Shown one piece after another: positions 7,980-18,347 of a stretch of DNA of 64,000 bases. Positions within the stretch are counted from its first letter, which is position 1. Each line of letters opens with the position of its first letter. Location: positions 310,001 through 374,000 of the forward strand of contig CANLWK010000002.1 in assembly GCA_947494805.1 (NCBI GenBank), in the 5' to 3' direction. This stretch comes from an uncultured Croceitalea sp. (GTDB taxonomy: Bacteria; Bacteroidota; Bacteroidia; Flavobacteriales; Flavobacteriaceae). The notes beneath the pieces were generated by a model. That model saw nothing but the letters and a program-made list of their open reading frames with translations. It did not search any database and was not told where the DNA came from. The position numbers and the translations under genes were made by a program.

Positions 7980-10382
7980 TCAGAATCTGAAATTATAGGT
8001 CACTGCCGGCACAACACCAAAAATTGCAGTTCTTACGGCTTCATTTCTTCCAGTATCTTGATTTTGATTAAAGTTAATGGAAGCAGCGTTCATTCTATTA
8101 TACAAATTATAAATGCTAAAAACCCATTCAGACTGAAATCCATTAATTTTTGTTTTCTTCGGGCGATACGTTGCCGAGATATCTATTCTATGATAATCTG
8201 GCAGACGTGATTGATTTCGACTACCAAAAAAAGGAACAACAATGCCCTCAAATTCAAATTGTCCAACAGGGAAATTAGTTGGCTGTCCCGTTTGATAAAT
8301 GAAGTTGGTATTGAAATTCCACCTTTCGTTGAGCTCGAAGTCTCCAAAAAATGAAAAATCATGTGTTTTATCAAAAGGCGTATTGTACCATTGGCCAAAA
8401 TTAATACCCGCTTCCACAATTGGCAGCCCATTATTATCCGTTCGTGTGCGCCCAGGTGTGCGTTGCTCTGATCTTGAAAGGGTGTAGGCCAACCAACCCT
8501 GAAAGCGTCCTTCATTTTTTCTGAACAACAGTTCAAGACCATATGCTCTTGCCTCTCCGTTGAGTATGACTTGCTCTATGGCATTATTGGCAATTAGATC
8601 GGCACCATCAATATAATCGATTCGATTTTGGATGCCTTTGTAAAAACCCTCCATTTCAAATGAATACTCGCCATTCTTAATATCGCGAAAATAGCCTAGT
8701 GCATATTGATCCAATAGTTGGGGTTTTATAAAAGGTCCACTTGGGGTCCAAACGTCCAAAGGGGTAGGGGAGCTGGTATTCGACAGTAAATGTAAATATT
8801 GGGACAATCTTGTATAACTCGCTTTGATTGAGTTTTTGTCATTCAAGGTGTAGGCCATAGATATTCTCGGCTCAAAATTTGTAAAAGCTGCCAGATTGGA
8901 ACTGCGACCGGGGTTTATTGTGTCAATAGGTGTGGCCTCCCTATAAACCAGCTGTGCCGCATCAAACAAAACTGGGCTATCGTCTTCATAGAGAAAGATT
9001 TCATCTTGGCCCAATCGATTGAAGTGGCTGGTTCTTAATCCATAGTTCAAGCTTAAGTTGTTTGTAATGTTATGTTCTACATCAATATAAAATGAGGCTT
9101 CATTTGCATATTTCTTTGTGAGTTGCTCGGCTATGATACCAGAGTCTTCACTATTTGGTTTGATTTCCCCAGGATTAAAGGCATAATAGATATTATTGAT
9201 TCCAAAATTAATCTGAAGCGTATTGCTGATGTAATGTTTTAGATCATACTTCAGATTAAAATTTTGAATTCCAGAATCCCATTCAAAGCCTACAAAATCA
9301 AGCTCAAGGCCATAAAAATAATCAGAATAGATAAGTGAAAGGTTAGAAAATAGCTTGTCTGAAAACAGGTGGTTCCACCTAAAGTTTCCTACTGCATTTC
9401 CATAGATATTTACGAAATTGTCGTTTATTTTGAATAAATCGCGGCCAAAATACCCAGATAGGAAGATACTGTTATTCTCGTTGATCTTATGACTTATTTT
9501 GGTGTTGACATCATAGAAATATGCCTTGTTATCAATATCAAAAAGGGGCAAGAACAAATGCGCATATGACGCGCGGCCACCTGCTAAAAATGAAGTCCTA
9601 TTTTTTATAATTGGACCTTCGATCAGTAATCGGCTGGCTACCGCCCCAATGCCTCCATTTAACTTTAGTTTTTTACTATTGCCCTCTTTTTGAAAGATTT
9701 CAAGAACTGAGGACAAACGACCGCCATATCTGGCGGGAATACCGCCCTTGAACAGTTTTATATCTTTTATGGCATCTGGATTGAATACAGAAAAAAAACC
9801 GAACAAGTGGGAAGAATTAAAAATAATTGCTTCATCTAAAAGTATCAAGTTTTGGTCGGCGGCACCACCACGAACATTGAACCCTGAAGAGGCCTCACCA
9901 GCACTTGTAACGCCTGGCAGTAACAACAAAGACTTTATCACATCGGCCTCACCCAGAACAACAGGCATCTTTTTTATGGTCTGTATGGCCAAGTTATTGA
10001 CACTCATTTGTGGTTTTCGAATGTTCATTCGTTCAAAGTCCTCAGAAACTATAACCTCTTCGAGTTCCTCGGTCTTTTCGAACAGTTCAAAATTCAATTT
10101 TCTATCGGAACTAAGGTTTAAGGTCTGACTAAGATTACCAAAACCCACGTACGATATCAAGAGTTTATAATTTCCTTGGGGTAGGGTTAAAGAATAGAAA
10201 CCGTATTCATTGGTGGTAGTTCCTATGTTTAGTTCTGGGACAACTATTGAAACACCGATCAATGTCTCATTACTTGAAGCTTCTCTTATCGTTCCGCTAA
10301 GCGTAAAAGTCTCTTGTGAAAAAGAAAGTACTGAAAAAAGAAGGGCGTACATAAAACTTGACACCCTTGTAAGATTTGGCAT
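7980..10382 (-). CDS. TonB-dependent receptor with CarboxypepD_reg-like N-terminal domain
   Basis: 800 residues: signal peptide (about 1-23, ending LSFSQ), a carboxypeptidase-regulatory-like beta-sandwich (about 24-110, FTLSGTIREASSNETLIGVS), plug domain (about 120-235, with VVLGEADVIKSLLLLPGV and GFNVRGGAADQNLILLDEA), then a barrel ending in TYNFRF with a terminal aromatic residue. The family imports ligands through the outer membrane with ExbBD/TonB energy. The gene leads an operon with the DUF4249 lipoprotein (2-bp gap). Start at ATG 10382; a second ATG (MYALLFSV) 11 residues later would still leave a usable signal. Substrate unknown. Confidence 0.93.
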   Translation of the reverse strand: MPNLTRVSSFMYALLFSVLSFSQETFTLSGTIREASSNETLIGVSIVVPELNIGTTTNEYGFYSLTLPQGNYKLLISYVGFGNLSQTLNLSSDRKLNFELFEKTEELEEVIVSEDFERMNIRKPQMSVNNLAIQTIKKMPVVLGEADVIKSLLLLPGVTSAGEASSGFNVRGGAADQNLILLDEAIIFNSSHLFGFFSVFNPDAIKDIKLFKGGIPARYGGRLSSVLEIFQKEGNSKKLKLNGGIGAVASRLLIEGPIIKNRTSFLAGGRASYAHLFLPLFDIDNKAYFYDVNTKISHKINENNSIFLSGYFGRDLFKINDNFVNIYGNAVGNFRWNHLFSDKLFSNLSLIYSDYFYGLELDFVGFEWDSGIQNFNLKYDLKHYISNTLQINFGINNIYYAFNPGEIKPNSEDSGIIAEQLTKKYANEASFYIDVEHNITNNLSLNYGLRTSHFNRLGQDEIFLYEDDSPVLFDAAQLVYREATPIDTINPGRSSNLAAFTNFEPRISMAYTLNDKNSIKASYTRLSQYLHLLSNTSSPTPLDVWTPSGPFIKPQLLDQYALGYFRDIKNGEYSFEMEGFYKGIQNRIDYIDGADLIANNAIEQVILNGEARAYGLELLFRKNEGRFQGWLAYTLSRSEQRTPGRTRTDNNGLPIVEAGINFGQWYNTPFDKTHDFSFFGDFELNERWNFNTNFIYQTGQPTNFPVGQFEFEGIVVPFFGSRNQSRLPDYHRIDISATYRPKKTKINGFQSEWVFSIYNLYNRMNAASINFNQNQDTGRNEAVRTAIFGVVPAVTYNFRF

Positions 10383-10543
10383 TTGTACGATTTGCTTCTT
10401 AAATAAACACTAAGGTAATGTACAAACTTTGCATCGGAATATTATCAATTTAACAACTCTTTGGCCATTCTTATAGAGTTCCTAAAGGTACCAAGATTTT
10501 GAAATTTGCCCGAAATACAACAAGAGAAATCTAAACTTATGGT

Positions 10544-12811
<2,268 letters not shown>

Positions 12812-12855
12812 TCAGATAACCTTATGGTAAATAGTCACCCATGCAACAAAAAAAT

Positions 12856-12895
12856 AAAAGCCATATCATAGTACAAGTACATTGATATGGCTTTT
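12856..12895 (-). terminator. Long hairpin, probable terminator
   Basis: A perfect 13-bp stem (12856-12868 with 12883-12895, AAAAGCCATATCA) encloses a loop that can form a second 4-bp stem GTAC-AA-GTAC. On the minus strand it runs into a T-rich stretch. It stands between icd and the region of possible gene remnants, so it would end minus-strand transcripts before the icd promoter. The T/A flanks would allow use from both sides. Confidence 0.6.
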
Positions 12896-12955
12896 TGAAA
12901 ATCGTGAATAGCTTTAAACAAAATGTTTCCACTTGGTTTTGACCTTGCGGTCTCG

Positions 12956-13260
12956 TTATCTCACTATTTCGGCGTTTAGGTCAATAGTTGTTTTCAATTT
13001 TTCAATCAAATAACTCATATAGGCCTCACCTACTGTTCTCTATTCCCTGTCAAAATAAAAAGAGTCTTCTTATTCGCACACAGGAAATACCGCTCTATTT
13101 TGATGACTGCATCAAGATAGTTCAGCTATTTTTTTGACTAGTAGTGTTACTAACTAAAAAATAATTTGAACAATATTTTAAAGAACGCTAACTCTAAAAA
13201 AGCTTCTTGAATTACTTCATTTGGCTTTTGTTTTATAAAAGTATATGAAAAGGTGTAAAT
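12956..13260 (-). pseudogene. Possible decayed coding remnant, frame-shifted
   Basis: Three successive short minus-strand frames read like protein. The first includes NEVIQEAFLELAFF. The second includes NYLDAVIKIERYF and KTLFILTGNREQ. The third, shifted by one base, includes TVGEAYMSYLIEKLKTTIDL. Segments two and three overlap near 13030-13039, as expected of a single-base frameshift, and a terminator-like hairpin follows 60 bases after the last stop. I cannot name a family. AT-rich spacer DNA can give such frames by chance, so this is tentative. Confidence 0.25.
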
Positions 13261-13324
13261 TCCAAATCATGTAACCAATTTATAATCAACAATTTATAAA
13301 CCTTACTTATTAACAATTGTTCAT

Positions 13325-13350
13325 AAAAAAAGCACCTATTAAAGGTGCTT
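13325..13350 (-). terminator. Rho-independent terminator of rplS
   Basis: Stem AAGCACCT/AGGTGCTT (13330-13337 with 13343-13350), five-base loop, and an A run at 13325-13331 that reads as a T tail on the minus strand. It begins 24 bases after the rplS stop. Confidence 0.85.
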
Positions 13351-13373
13351 ATAAATTTTTAGAGAAATATGCT

Positions 13374-13724
13374 CTATGAGCGCACTTCCTTAATTCTAGC
13401 TTTTTTACCTGTCAAGCCTCTAAAGTAGAATATACGTGCTCTTCTGACTTTACCTTTTTTGTTGACTTCGATTTTCTGCAAAGCGGGCATATTTACGGGA
13501 AATATACGTTCAACACCTACCGTACCAGACATTTTTCTAATGGTAAAGGTTTCTGTTGCGCCTGTACCTCTTCGCTGTATCACTACACCTTTAAAGAACT
13601 GTGTACGTGTTTTTTCGCCTTCCTTGATCTCGTAATAGACAGTAACCGTATCTCCGGCAGAGAATTCAGGAAATTCTTTTTTTGCTACAAATTCGTCTTC
13701 TACAAATTTTATTAAAGACTCCAT
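13374..13724 (-). CDS. rplS: 50S ribosomal protein L19
   Basis: 116 residues, normal for bL19, which sits at the 30S-50S interface near bL14. Typical blocks are seen: FSAGDTVTVYYEIKEG, RTQFFKGVVIQRRGTGATET, FTIRKMSGTVGVERIFPVN and the basic C-terminal KKGKVRRARIFYFRGLTGKKARIKE. Start ATG 13724. It has its own promoter 70 bases upstream and its own terminator, and trmD lies upstream on the same strand (135-bp gap), the usual bacterial rplS/trmD neighbourhood in reversed distance. Confidence 0.97.
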   Translation of the reverse strand: MESLIKFVEDEFVAKKEFPEFSAGDTVTVYYEIKEGEKTRTQFFKGVVIQRRGTGATETFTIRKMSGTVGVERIFPVNMPALQKIEVNKKGKVRRARIFYFRGLTGKKARIKEVRS

Positions 13725-13796
13725 TTTTTATGTTTTTATGGATTTGTTCAAAAGCAACGTTCACGTATTTCGTCAGAGGTTGATTTTAATGGTGTG

Positions 13797-13826
13797 CAAA
13801 ATTAAGCCTTATTTTTATATTGGCAA
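13797..13826 (-). promoter_or_regulatory. rplS promoter (TTG-N19-TAATTTTG)
   Basis: On the minus strand a TTG (13826-13824) is separated by 19 bases from TAATTTTG (13804-13797), a full match to the Bacteroidota housekeeping promoter. The predicted leader to the rplS ATG is about 65 bases, long enough for a regulatory fold, though I see no convincing one beyond a small ACGT/ACGT stem. Confidence 0.75.
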
Positions 13827-13859
13827 GCTGTTCACATCTTTTTTTACAATAAATACTTA

Positions 13860-14534
13860 CTATTCAAGTAAATCGGGTCTTCTTTCTTTAGTTCTTGATA
13901 TGGCCTGTTCTTCGCGCCATTTTTCAATTTCAGGAAAATTTCCGCTCAAAAGCACTTCAGGAACTTCCATACCTTTGTAGTCCCTTGGTCGTGTATAGAC
14001 AGGAGGCGCTAAAAGATTATCTTGAAAGGTATCGGTCAAGGCCGAGGTCTCATCATTGAGCACTCCTGGCAATAATCTGATTATGGCATCTGACAACACT
14101 GCCGCCGCAAGTTCTCCTCCCGAAAGCACATAATCACCAATGGATATTTCTTTGGTAATGAATTTATCCCTTACCCTTTGGTCAACGCCTTTATAATGAC
14201 CACATAAAATTATGATGTTTCCTTTTAAAGATAGTTGATTTGCCATACCCTGATTTAGGGTCTGTCCATCAGGGGTCATGTAGATAATTTCATCATAATC
14301 ACGTTCGACCTGTAAATCGGTGATGCATTTATCGATAGGCTCAATCATTAGCACCATGCCCGCCCCACCACCAAATTGATAGTCATCTACTTGGTTATAG
14401 TTGCCCAAAGAATAATCTCTCAAGTTATGAAGGTGTACCTCAACCAAGCCTTTCTCTATGGCACGTTTTAAAATAGAAGCTTCAAAGGGACTTCTCAATA
14501 ACTCGGGAAGTACGGTGATGATGTCAATTCGCAT
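13860..14534 (-). CDS. trmD: tRNA (guanine(37)-N1)-methyltransferase
   Basis: 224 residues, the SPOUT (trefoil-knot) methyltransferase that forms m1G37 in tRNAs reading CNN codons and prevents +1 frameshifting. Family blocks: [51 protein letters not shown] and the knot segment [20 protein letters not shown]. The start ATG 14534 matches the family N-terminus. It lies between rplS and a coiled-coil membrane protein gene on the same strand (37-bp gap). Confidence 0.97.
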   Translation of the reverse strand: MRIDIITVLPELLRSPFEASILKRAIEKGLVEVHLHNLRDYSLGNYNQVDDYQFGGGAGMVLMIEPIDKCITDLQVERDYDEIIYMTPDGQTLNQGMANQLSLKGNIIILCGHYKGVDQRVRDKFITKEISIGDYVLSGGELAAAVLSDAIIRLLPGVLNDETSALTDTFQDNLLAPPVYTRPRDYKGMEVPEVLLSGNFPEIEKWREEQAISRTKERRPDLLE

Positions 14535-14571
14535 AGGTATGCTAGATTTTCACTCGAAACCAAAAGCAGGT

Positions 14572-15177
14572 CTAAACTCCCTTTTTGTTTTTGTTGATTT
14601 CGTCTTGAAGCTTACGACTAATTTTTTGTTCTCTCTCTAATGCACGTCGACGATGTTGTTCAAATTCTTCTTCAACATCTGCCAATGCGGCCTTTGCCGA
14701 TTGCGTCAGTGCATTACTGTTTTTGAACTTGTAGACAAAAAGTATCAGAAAGATCAAAAGGCCAAAAATAATGGACCAGACTATTAATTTGTAGGTTCCT
14801 TTTGAAATCAGCACACCAAAAAAAGTAATACTGTCTTTTTCTTCTGTCTGTGTCTTAAGATTTTTAGTGGTTTCATCGAGCTTGGTGTTCAAAGAGCTCA
14901 AAGCTGTTTCATTTTCGGCAATAGTTGATTGCAGTTCGGCTATGTTAGAATTGGCCACATTGATAGTATCCAAGATATTTTTCTGAAAAGCTTCAAGTTC
15001 TATTAGCCTTACCACTTCATATCGTTTGCCACCTTGACGGTAATTGGTTGACTTTCGAACCAAAGTCTCAAACTGTCCTTTAATGGTATTATCCTCAGTT
15101 GTTTCCTGATTGTTTTGGGCATTCAAGCAGTTTAAGAGCAAGAGAGTGCTCGCAAAAAACAAAATGGAGTTTTTCAT
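14572..15177 (-). CDS. Coiled-coil protein with signal peptide and one membrane segment
   Basis: 201 residues: signal peptide (MKNSILFFASTLLLLNCLNAQ), a predicted long coiled coil (about 75-115, ETALSSLNTKLDETTKNLK), one membrane helix (about 128-148, LIVWSIIFGLLIFLILFVY), and a basic Arg/Lys-rich cytoplasmic tail ending NKNKKGV. Proteins like this beside trmD in Flavobacteriaceae are often labelled 'tRNA (guanine-N1)-methyltransferase', which appears to be a neighbour-transferred name: no methyltransferase motif is visible. Function unknown; the architecture suggests an inner-membrane scaffold. Confidence 0.8.
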   Translation of the reverse strand: MKNSILFFASTLLLLNCLNAQNNQETTEDNTIKGQFETLVRKSTNYRQGGKRYEVVRLIELEAFQKNILDTINVANSNIAELQSTIAENETALSSLNTKLDETTKNLKTQTEEKDSITFFGVLISKGTYKLIVWSIIFGLLIFLILFVYKFKNSNALTQSAKAALADVEEEFEQHRRRALEREQKISRKLQDEINKNKKGV

Positions 15178-15259
15178 AGGTAGTATTCTTAAAAAAATGA
15201 TTTAGAGCGAAACGAAATTACATCATTAATATCAACAACCAAAAATTGTTTTAATTATT

Positions 15260-16708
15260 CTAGTAATAAGTGTACCGCCTAACCTTTGCTATATACTTTG
15301 CCAAACGAATGACCTGATGTGAATAGCCGTATTCATTATCGTACCAAACATAAAGTACAATGTTTTTTCCGTCGGCAGAAACAATGGTAGCCTTGCTGTC
15401 ATAGATTGAAGGTGCTGATGTACCTACAATATCTGAAGAAACCAGTTCATTGCTCAACGAATATTTGATCTGCTCGACCAAATCGCCTTCAAGGGCGTAC
15501 TTTTTTAGTATAGTGTTTACAGCCTCGGCCGAAGTTTTATTTTTTAGCTCAAGATTTAAAATGGCAAGGGAACCGTTTGGTACTGGAACTCGTATGGCAT
15601 TTGAAGTCAATTTTCCTTCAAGTGCTGGTAATGCCTTTGAGACGGCTTTTCCGGCTCCGGTCTCCGTAATGACCATATTTAGTGCGGCGGCCCTACCTCT
15701 TCTATATTTACCATGCATATTGTCGACCAAGTTCTGGTCATTTGTATACGCATGTATGGTCTCTAAGTGCCCTTTTTTTATGCCTAAAGAATCATCAATA
15801 ACTTTTAGTACGGGAGTAATGGCATTGGTCGTGCATGAGGCCGCAGAAAAAATCTTTGTTTTATCTGGGTGATATGCCGTATGGTTGACACCATGAACAA
15901 TATTGGGTACCTCTTTACCTGGAGCAGTCAATAATACTCGGTTTGCACCTTTTGACTGCAAATGTCTTGATAGGGCGGTTTTATCACGAAAAGCACCGGT
16001 GTTATCGATAATCAAAGCGTTGAAAATACCGTATTTGGTATAGTCGATGTCCTCGGGTTGTTTGGCATTGATAAGGTACACCGTAGTACCATTTACAATG
16101 AGCGCTTTCTTGTCAATATCAATATCTACAGTTCCGCTGAACTGTCCGTGAACAGAGTCAGTTCTGAGAAGGGCTGCCCTTTTTTCTAAAACCTCTTCAG
16201 TGATTTCACCTCGTGTTACAATTGCCCGAAGGCGAAGCTGATTCCCTTTGCCCGTACGGGCCATCAACTCTCTGGCCAATAAGCGTCCGATACGACCAAA
16301 TCCATAGAGCACGACATCTTTTGGTTTGATTCCTTTTGAATCACTGGCATCTTTAAGTTTGTCAACAATAAAAGACTTCACGTTCAAGTGCCCGTTATCT
16401 TGTGAATGGAATTCATAAGTCAGTTTACCGATATCCAATTTGGCCGGCGGTAGATTAATATCGTTGATGGCCCTTAAAAGTTCAACGGAATCAAATATAG
16501 AAATGGGTTTTTGAACAAATTCGCCAGCATATTCATGTAAATTGATGATTTCACTAACATTTTTATCAATGACCTGATTTTTGAAGAGCACAACTTCAAT
16601 GGCCTTGTCATACCAGAGGTCACTTATGATTTTTACAAATTCGGTAGTTGCTTTTCTTCGGTCAGCTTGGAACGCCAACTCTTTTTCGTAAGACTTTATA
16701 TCGCTCAT
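15260..16708 (-). CDS. gap: Glyceraldehyde-3-phosphate dehydrogenase, long form
   Basis: 482 residues, about 145 longer than classical GAPDH because of an N-terminal extension (1-130) before the NAD-binding motif GFGRIGR at 136-142. The catalytic cysteine is Cys292 in SCTTNAITP. Later blocks HAYTNDQN, GAGKAVSKALPALEGKLTSN and WYDNEYGYSHQV are all present, so the enzyme should be active in interconverting glyceraldehyde 3-phosphate and 1,3-bisphosphoglycerate. The long form is common in Bacteroidota and some gammaproteobacteria; whether it is glycolytic or gluconeogenic here cannot be read from sequence. Start ATG 16708 gives MSDIKSYEKELAFQADRR, normal for this type. A -7 box lies 31 bases upstream. 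Confidence 0.95.
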   Translation of the reverse strand: MSDIKSYEKELAFQADRRKATTEFVKIISDLWYDKAIEVVLFKNQVIDKNVSEIINLHEYAGEFVQKPISIFDSVELLRAINDINLPPAKLDIGKLTYEFHSQDNGHLNVKSFIVDKLKDASDSKGIKPKDVVLYGFGRIGRLLARELMARTGKGNQLRLRAIVTRGEITEEVLEKRAALLRTDSVHGQFSGTVDIDIDKKALIVNGTTVYLINAKQPEDIDYTKYGIFNALIIDNTGAFRDKTALSRHLQSKGANRVLLTAPGKEVPNIVHGVNHTAYHPDKTKIFSAASCTTNAITPVLKVIDDSLGIKKGHLETIHAYTNDQNLVDNMHGKYRRGRAAALNMVITETGAGKAVSKALPALEGKLTSNAIRVPVPNGSLAILNLELKNKTSAEAVNTILKKYALEGDLVEQIKYSLSNELVSSDIVGTSAPSIYDSKATIVSADGKNIVLYVWYDNEYGYSHQVIRLAKYIAKVRRYTYY

Positions 16709-16739
16709 GATCGGTACTATGGTTGCTTAAAAATTTTTG

Positions 16740-16747
16740 CAAAATTA
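16740..16747 (-). promoter_or_regulatory. -7 box of the GAPDH gene
   Basis: Minus-strand TAATTTTG followed by CAAAA (16747-16740) matches TAnnTTTG. The -33 element is not clear. Confidence 0.4.
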
Positions 16748-16783
16748 ATTATTTCAAACGTTTTCGTAAAGGAAATTCTTATG

Positions 16784-16810
16784 TAAAAAAAACGCCCTAT
16801 TAAGGGCGTT
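16784..16810 (-). terminator. Rho-independent terminator of the DegP-like gene
   Basis: Stem AACGCCCT/AGGGCGTT (16791-16798 with 16803-16810), four-base loop, and an A run (16785-16792) that is the T tail on the minus strand. It begins 25 bases after the protease stop codon and separates it from GAPDH. Confidence 0.85.
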
Positions 16811-16835
16811 TTAGAATTGTATTTTAAAGCAGGCA

Positions 16836-18224
16836 CTATTGAAAAATCAGTCTTTCGCGTTCTCCATCTTCTCCAATGAGCGTAATACTGGTTCGTCCAT
16901 ATCGAGAGAGCCCGCTGAAAACTTGTTTCGCCTCTTCAAGATCCTTAATTTCTTCATCGTCCACTTTAACAATCACTTTGTTTTGTAGACCATAATCGCG
17001 GTACCTTTGTGGCACGGCTACAATTTTCACTCCGGTCTTGGTATTGTAGATTTTCTTGTCCTTGCCTGAAAGTTCTTTGACTGTTAATCCCATAACAGGT
17101 AGTTCCTCGGTCAAACGTTTTTTAAGTGAAACGTTCTTGGTCAACAATTGTCCATTACGCTCAATGGTCACTTTTACTTTGTCACCAGGTCTTTTCGCCG
17201 ATAAATATCCGGTTAGTTCAGAAAACTTACGGACCTTGACATTGCCCACTTTTTTGATAATATCACCTTCTTCAAGACCAGCTTCATCAGCGCCGGACTC
17301 TTCCTCTATTCCTGCTACATAAACACCTTCGATCTCGTCCAATCCTTCTTGCCTGGCGTATGCGCTATTGACATTGGCTGCTGAAATACCCAAAATACCC
17401 TTTTGAACCCTTCCAAATTCCAAAAGGTCATTGACCACTTTGTTGGCAATATTACTTGGAACGGCAAATGAGTAACCTACATAAGATCCTGTTTGTGACG
17501 TGATGGCCGTATTGATACCAATCAGTTCACCGTTGGTATTGACCAGGGCCCCGCCAGAATTACCTGGATTCACGGCCGCGTCGGTTTGTATGAACGATTG
17601 ATTGCTTCTTGCAGAGATTGAACGCGCTTTGGCACTAACAATACCAGCGGTTACAGTTGACGTTAAGTTGAATGGGTTGCCTACTGCCAAGACCCACTCC
17701 CCAATTTTAGTGCCGTCAGAATCTCCAAATGCCAGATAGGGCAGCGCTTCTTCAGCATCTATTTTTAAAAGGGCAATGTCAGAACTTGGGTCTGCACCAA
17801 CAATTTCTGCGTCATACGTTTTATTGTTGTTCAACGTCACTTCAAGTTCATTTGATTTGGCGATAACATGGTTATTAGTGACAATGTATCCATCAGCCGA
17901 AATAATAACACCAGAGCCCGTGCCCACTTGCGGACGTGAATTGCCTTCTGAACCGTAGAAAAATTCGGCCAAAGGATTGCCACGGCTCAATGTCATATTT
18001 TTTACGTGTACCACAGCGTTGACCGTTTTCTCGGCTGCAATGGTGAAGTCTACTTCATTAATTCCTACACCTTTGGCTGAAGTTGGCAAACTAGTGGTAA
18101 CAAAAGGGTTTTCTTGAGGTGCCACATATGCCACATTTTTACTTTCAAAAAAAATCTTGTAGGCCCCAAGTGTCAGGCTACCTGCAAAAAGGGCTACTAA
18201 AAATAAACCTGCTATTCTTTTCAT
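16836..18224 (-). CDS. DegP/HtrA-type periplasmic serine protease
   Basis: 462 residues: N-terminal signal/anchor helix (about 4-25), trypsin-like domain (about 60-255) with intact triad His119 (TNNHV), Asp149 (PSSDIALLK) and Ser223 (GNSGGALV), then a PDZ domain (about 265-365, GVYVAGIEEESGADEAGLEEGDII) and a second, weaker PDZ-like region to the end. HtrA proteases degrade or refold misfolded envelope proteins. It is monocistronic with its own terminator, divergent from dapF. The shared intergenic region has an 18-bp direct repeat, also found upstream of the sensor kinase gene at 54871, placed where an OmpR-type activator would bind. Confidence 0.95.
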   Translation of the reverse strand: MKRIAGLFLVALFAGSLTLGAYKIFFESKNVAYVAPQENPFVTTSLPTSAKGVGINEVDFTIAAEKTVNAVVHVKNMTLSRGNPLAEFFYGSEGNSRPQVGTGSGVIISADGYIVTNNHVIAKSNELEVTLNNNKTYDAEIVGADPSSDIALLKIDAEEALPYLAFGDSDGTKIGEWVLAVGNPFNLTSTVTAGIVSAKARSISARSNQSFIQTDAAVNPGNSGGALVNTNGELIGINTAITSQTGSYVGYSFAVPSNIANKVVNDLLEFGRVQKGILGISAANVNSAYARQEGLDEIEGVYVAGIEEESGADEAGLEEGDIIKKVGNVKVRKFSELTGYLSAKRPGDKVKVTIERNGQLLTKNVSLKKRLTEELPVMGLTVKELSGKDKKIYNTKTGVKIVAVPQRYRDYGLQNKVIVKVDDEEIKDLEEAKQVFSGLSRYGRTSITLIGEDGERERLIFQ

Positions 18225-18269
18225 AATTCAATTATAGTTTGTTAACATTTAGTGACCTAAAAGTAGTCG

Positions 18270-18277
18270 AAATTATA
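18270..18277 (-). promoter_or_regulatory. Candidate -7 box of the DegP-like gene
   Basis: Minus-strand TATAATTT (18277-18270) is close to TAnnTTTG. The repeat motif at 18292-18309 ends 14 bases upstream of it, in place of a recognisable -33 element, as expected for an activator-dependent promoter. Confidence 0.35.
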
Positions 18278-18291
18278 CTCCGACTTTTAGA

Positions 18292-18309
18292 GTTTAACGG
18301 CTTTTTAAC
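18292..18309 (-). promoter_or_regulatory. Direct-repeat operator candidate GTTAA-N6-GTTAAAC (degP side)
   Basis: Read on the minus strand, GTTAA AAAGCC GTTAAAC: two half sites with an 11-bp period, about one helical turn, typical of OmpR/PhoB-family regulators. The same half sites with the same spacing and orientation relative to the gene occur at 54814-54831 before the sensor kinase. Confidence 0.5.
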
Positions 18310-18335
18310 TGCAAAAAAATCCTTAAAGAATATAG

Positions 18336-18343
18336 TATCTTTG
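18336..18343 (+). promoter_or_regulatory. -7 box of dapF, four bases before ATG
   Basis: TATCTTTG is an exact TAnnTTTG match, followed by CGCG and the dapF ATG. Initiation 4-7 bases downstream would give a leaderless or nearly leaderless mRNA. Confidence 0.6.
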
Positions 18344-18347
18344 CGCG

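Noticed and set aside
12841-12900. The 12856-12895 hairpin as a small RNA or attenuator of icd
   Set aside because: It lies upstream of the icd -7 box, so it is not in the icd mRNA; termination of minus-strand transcripts is the plainer reading.
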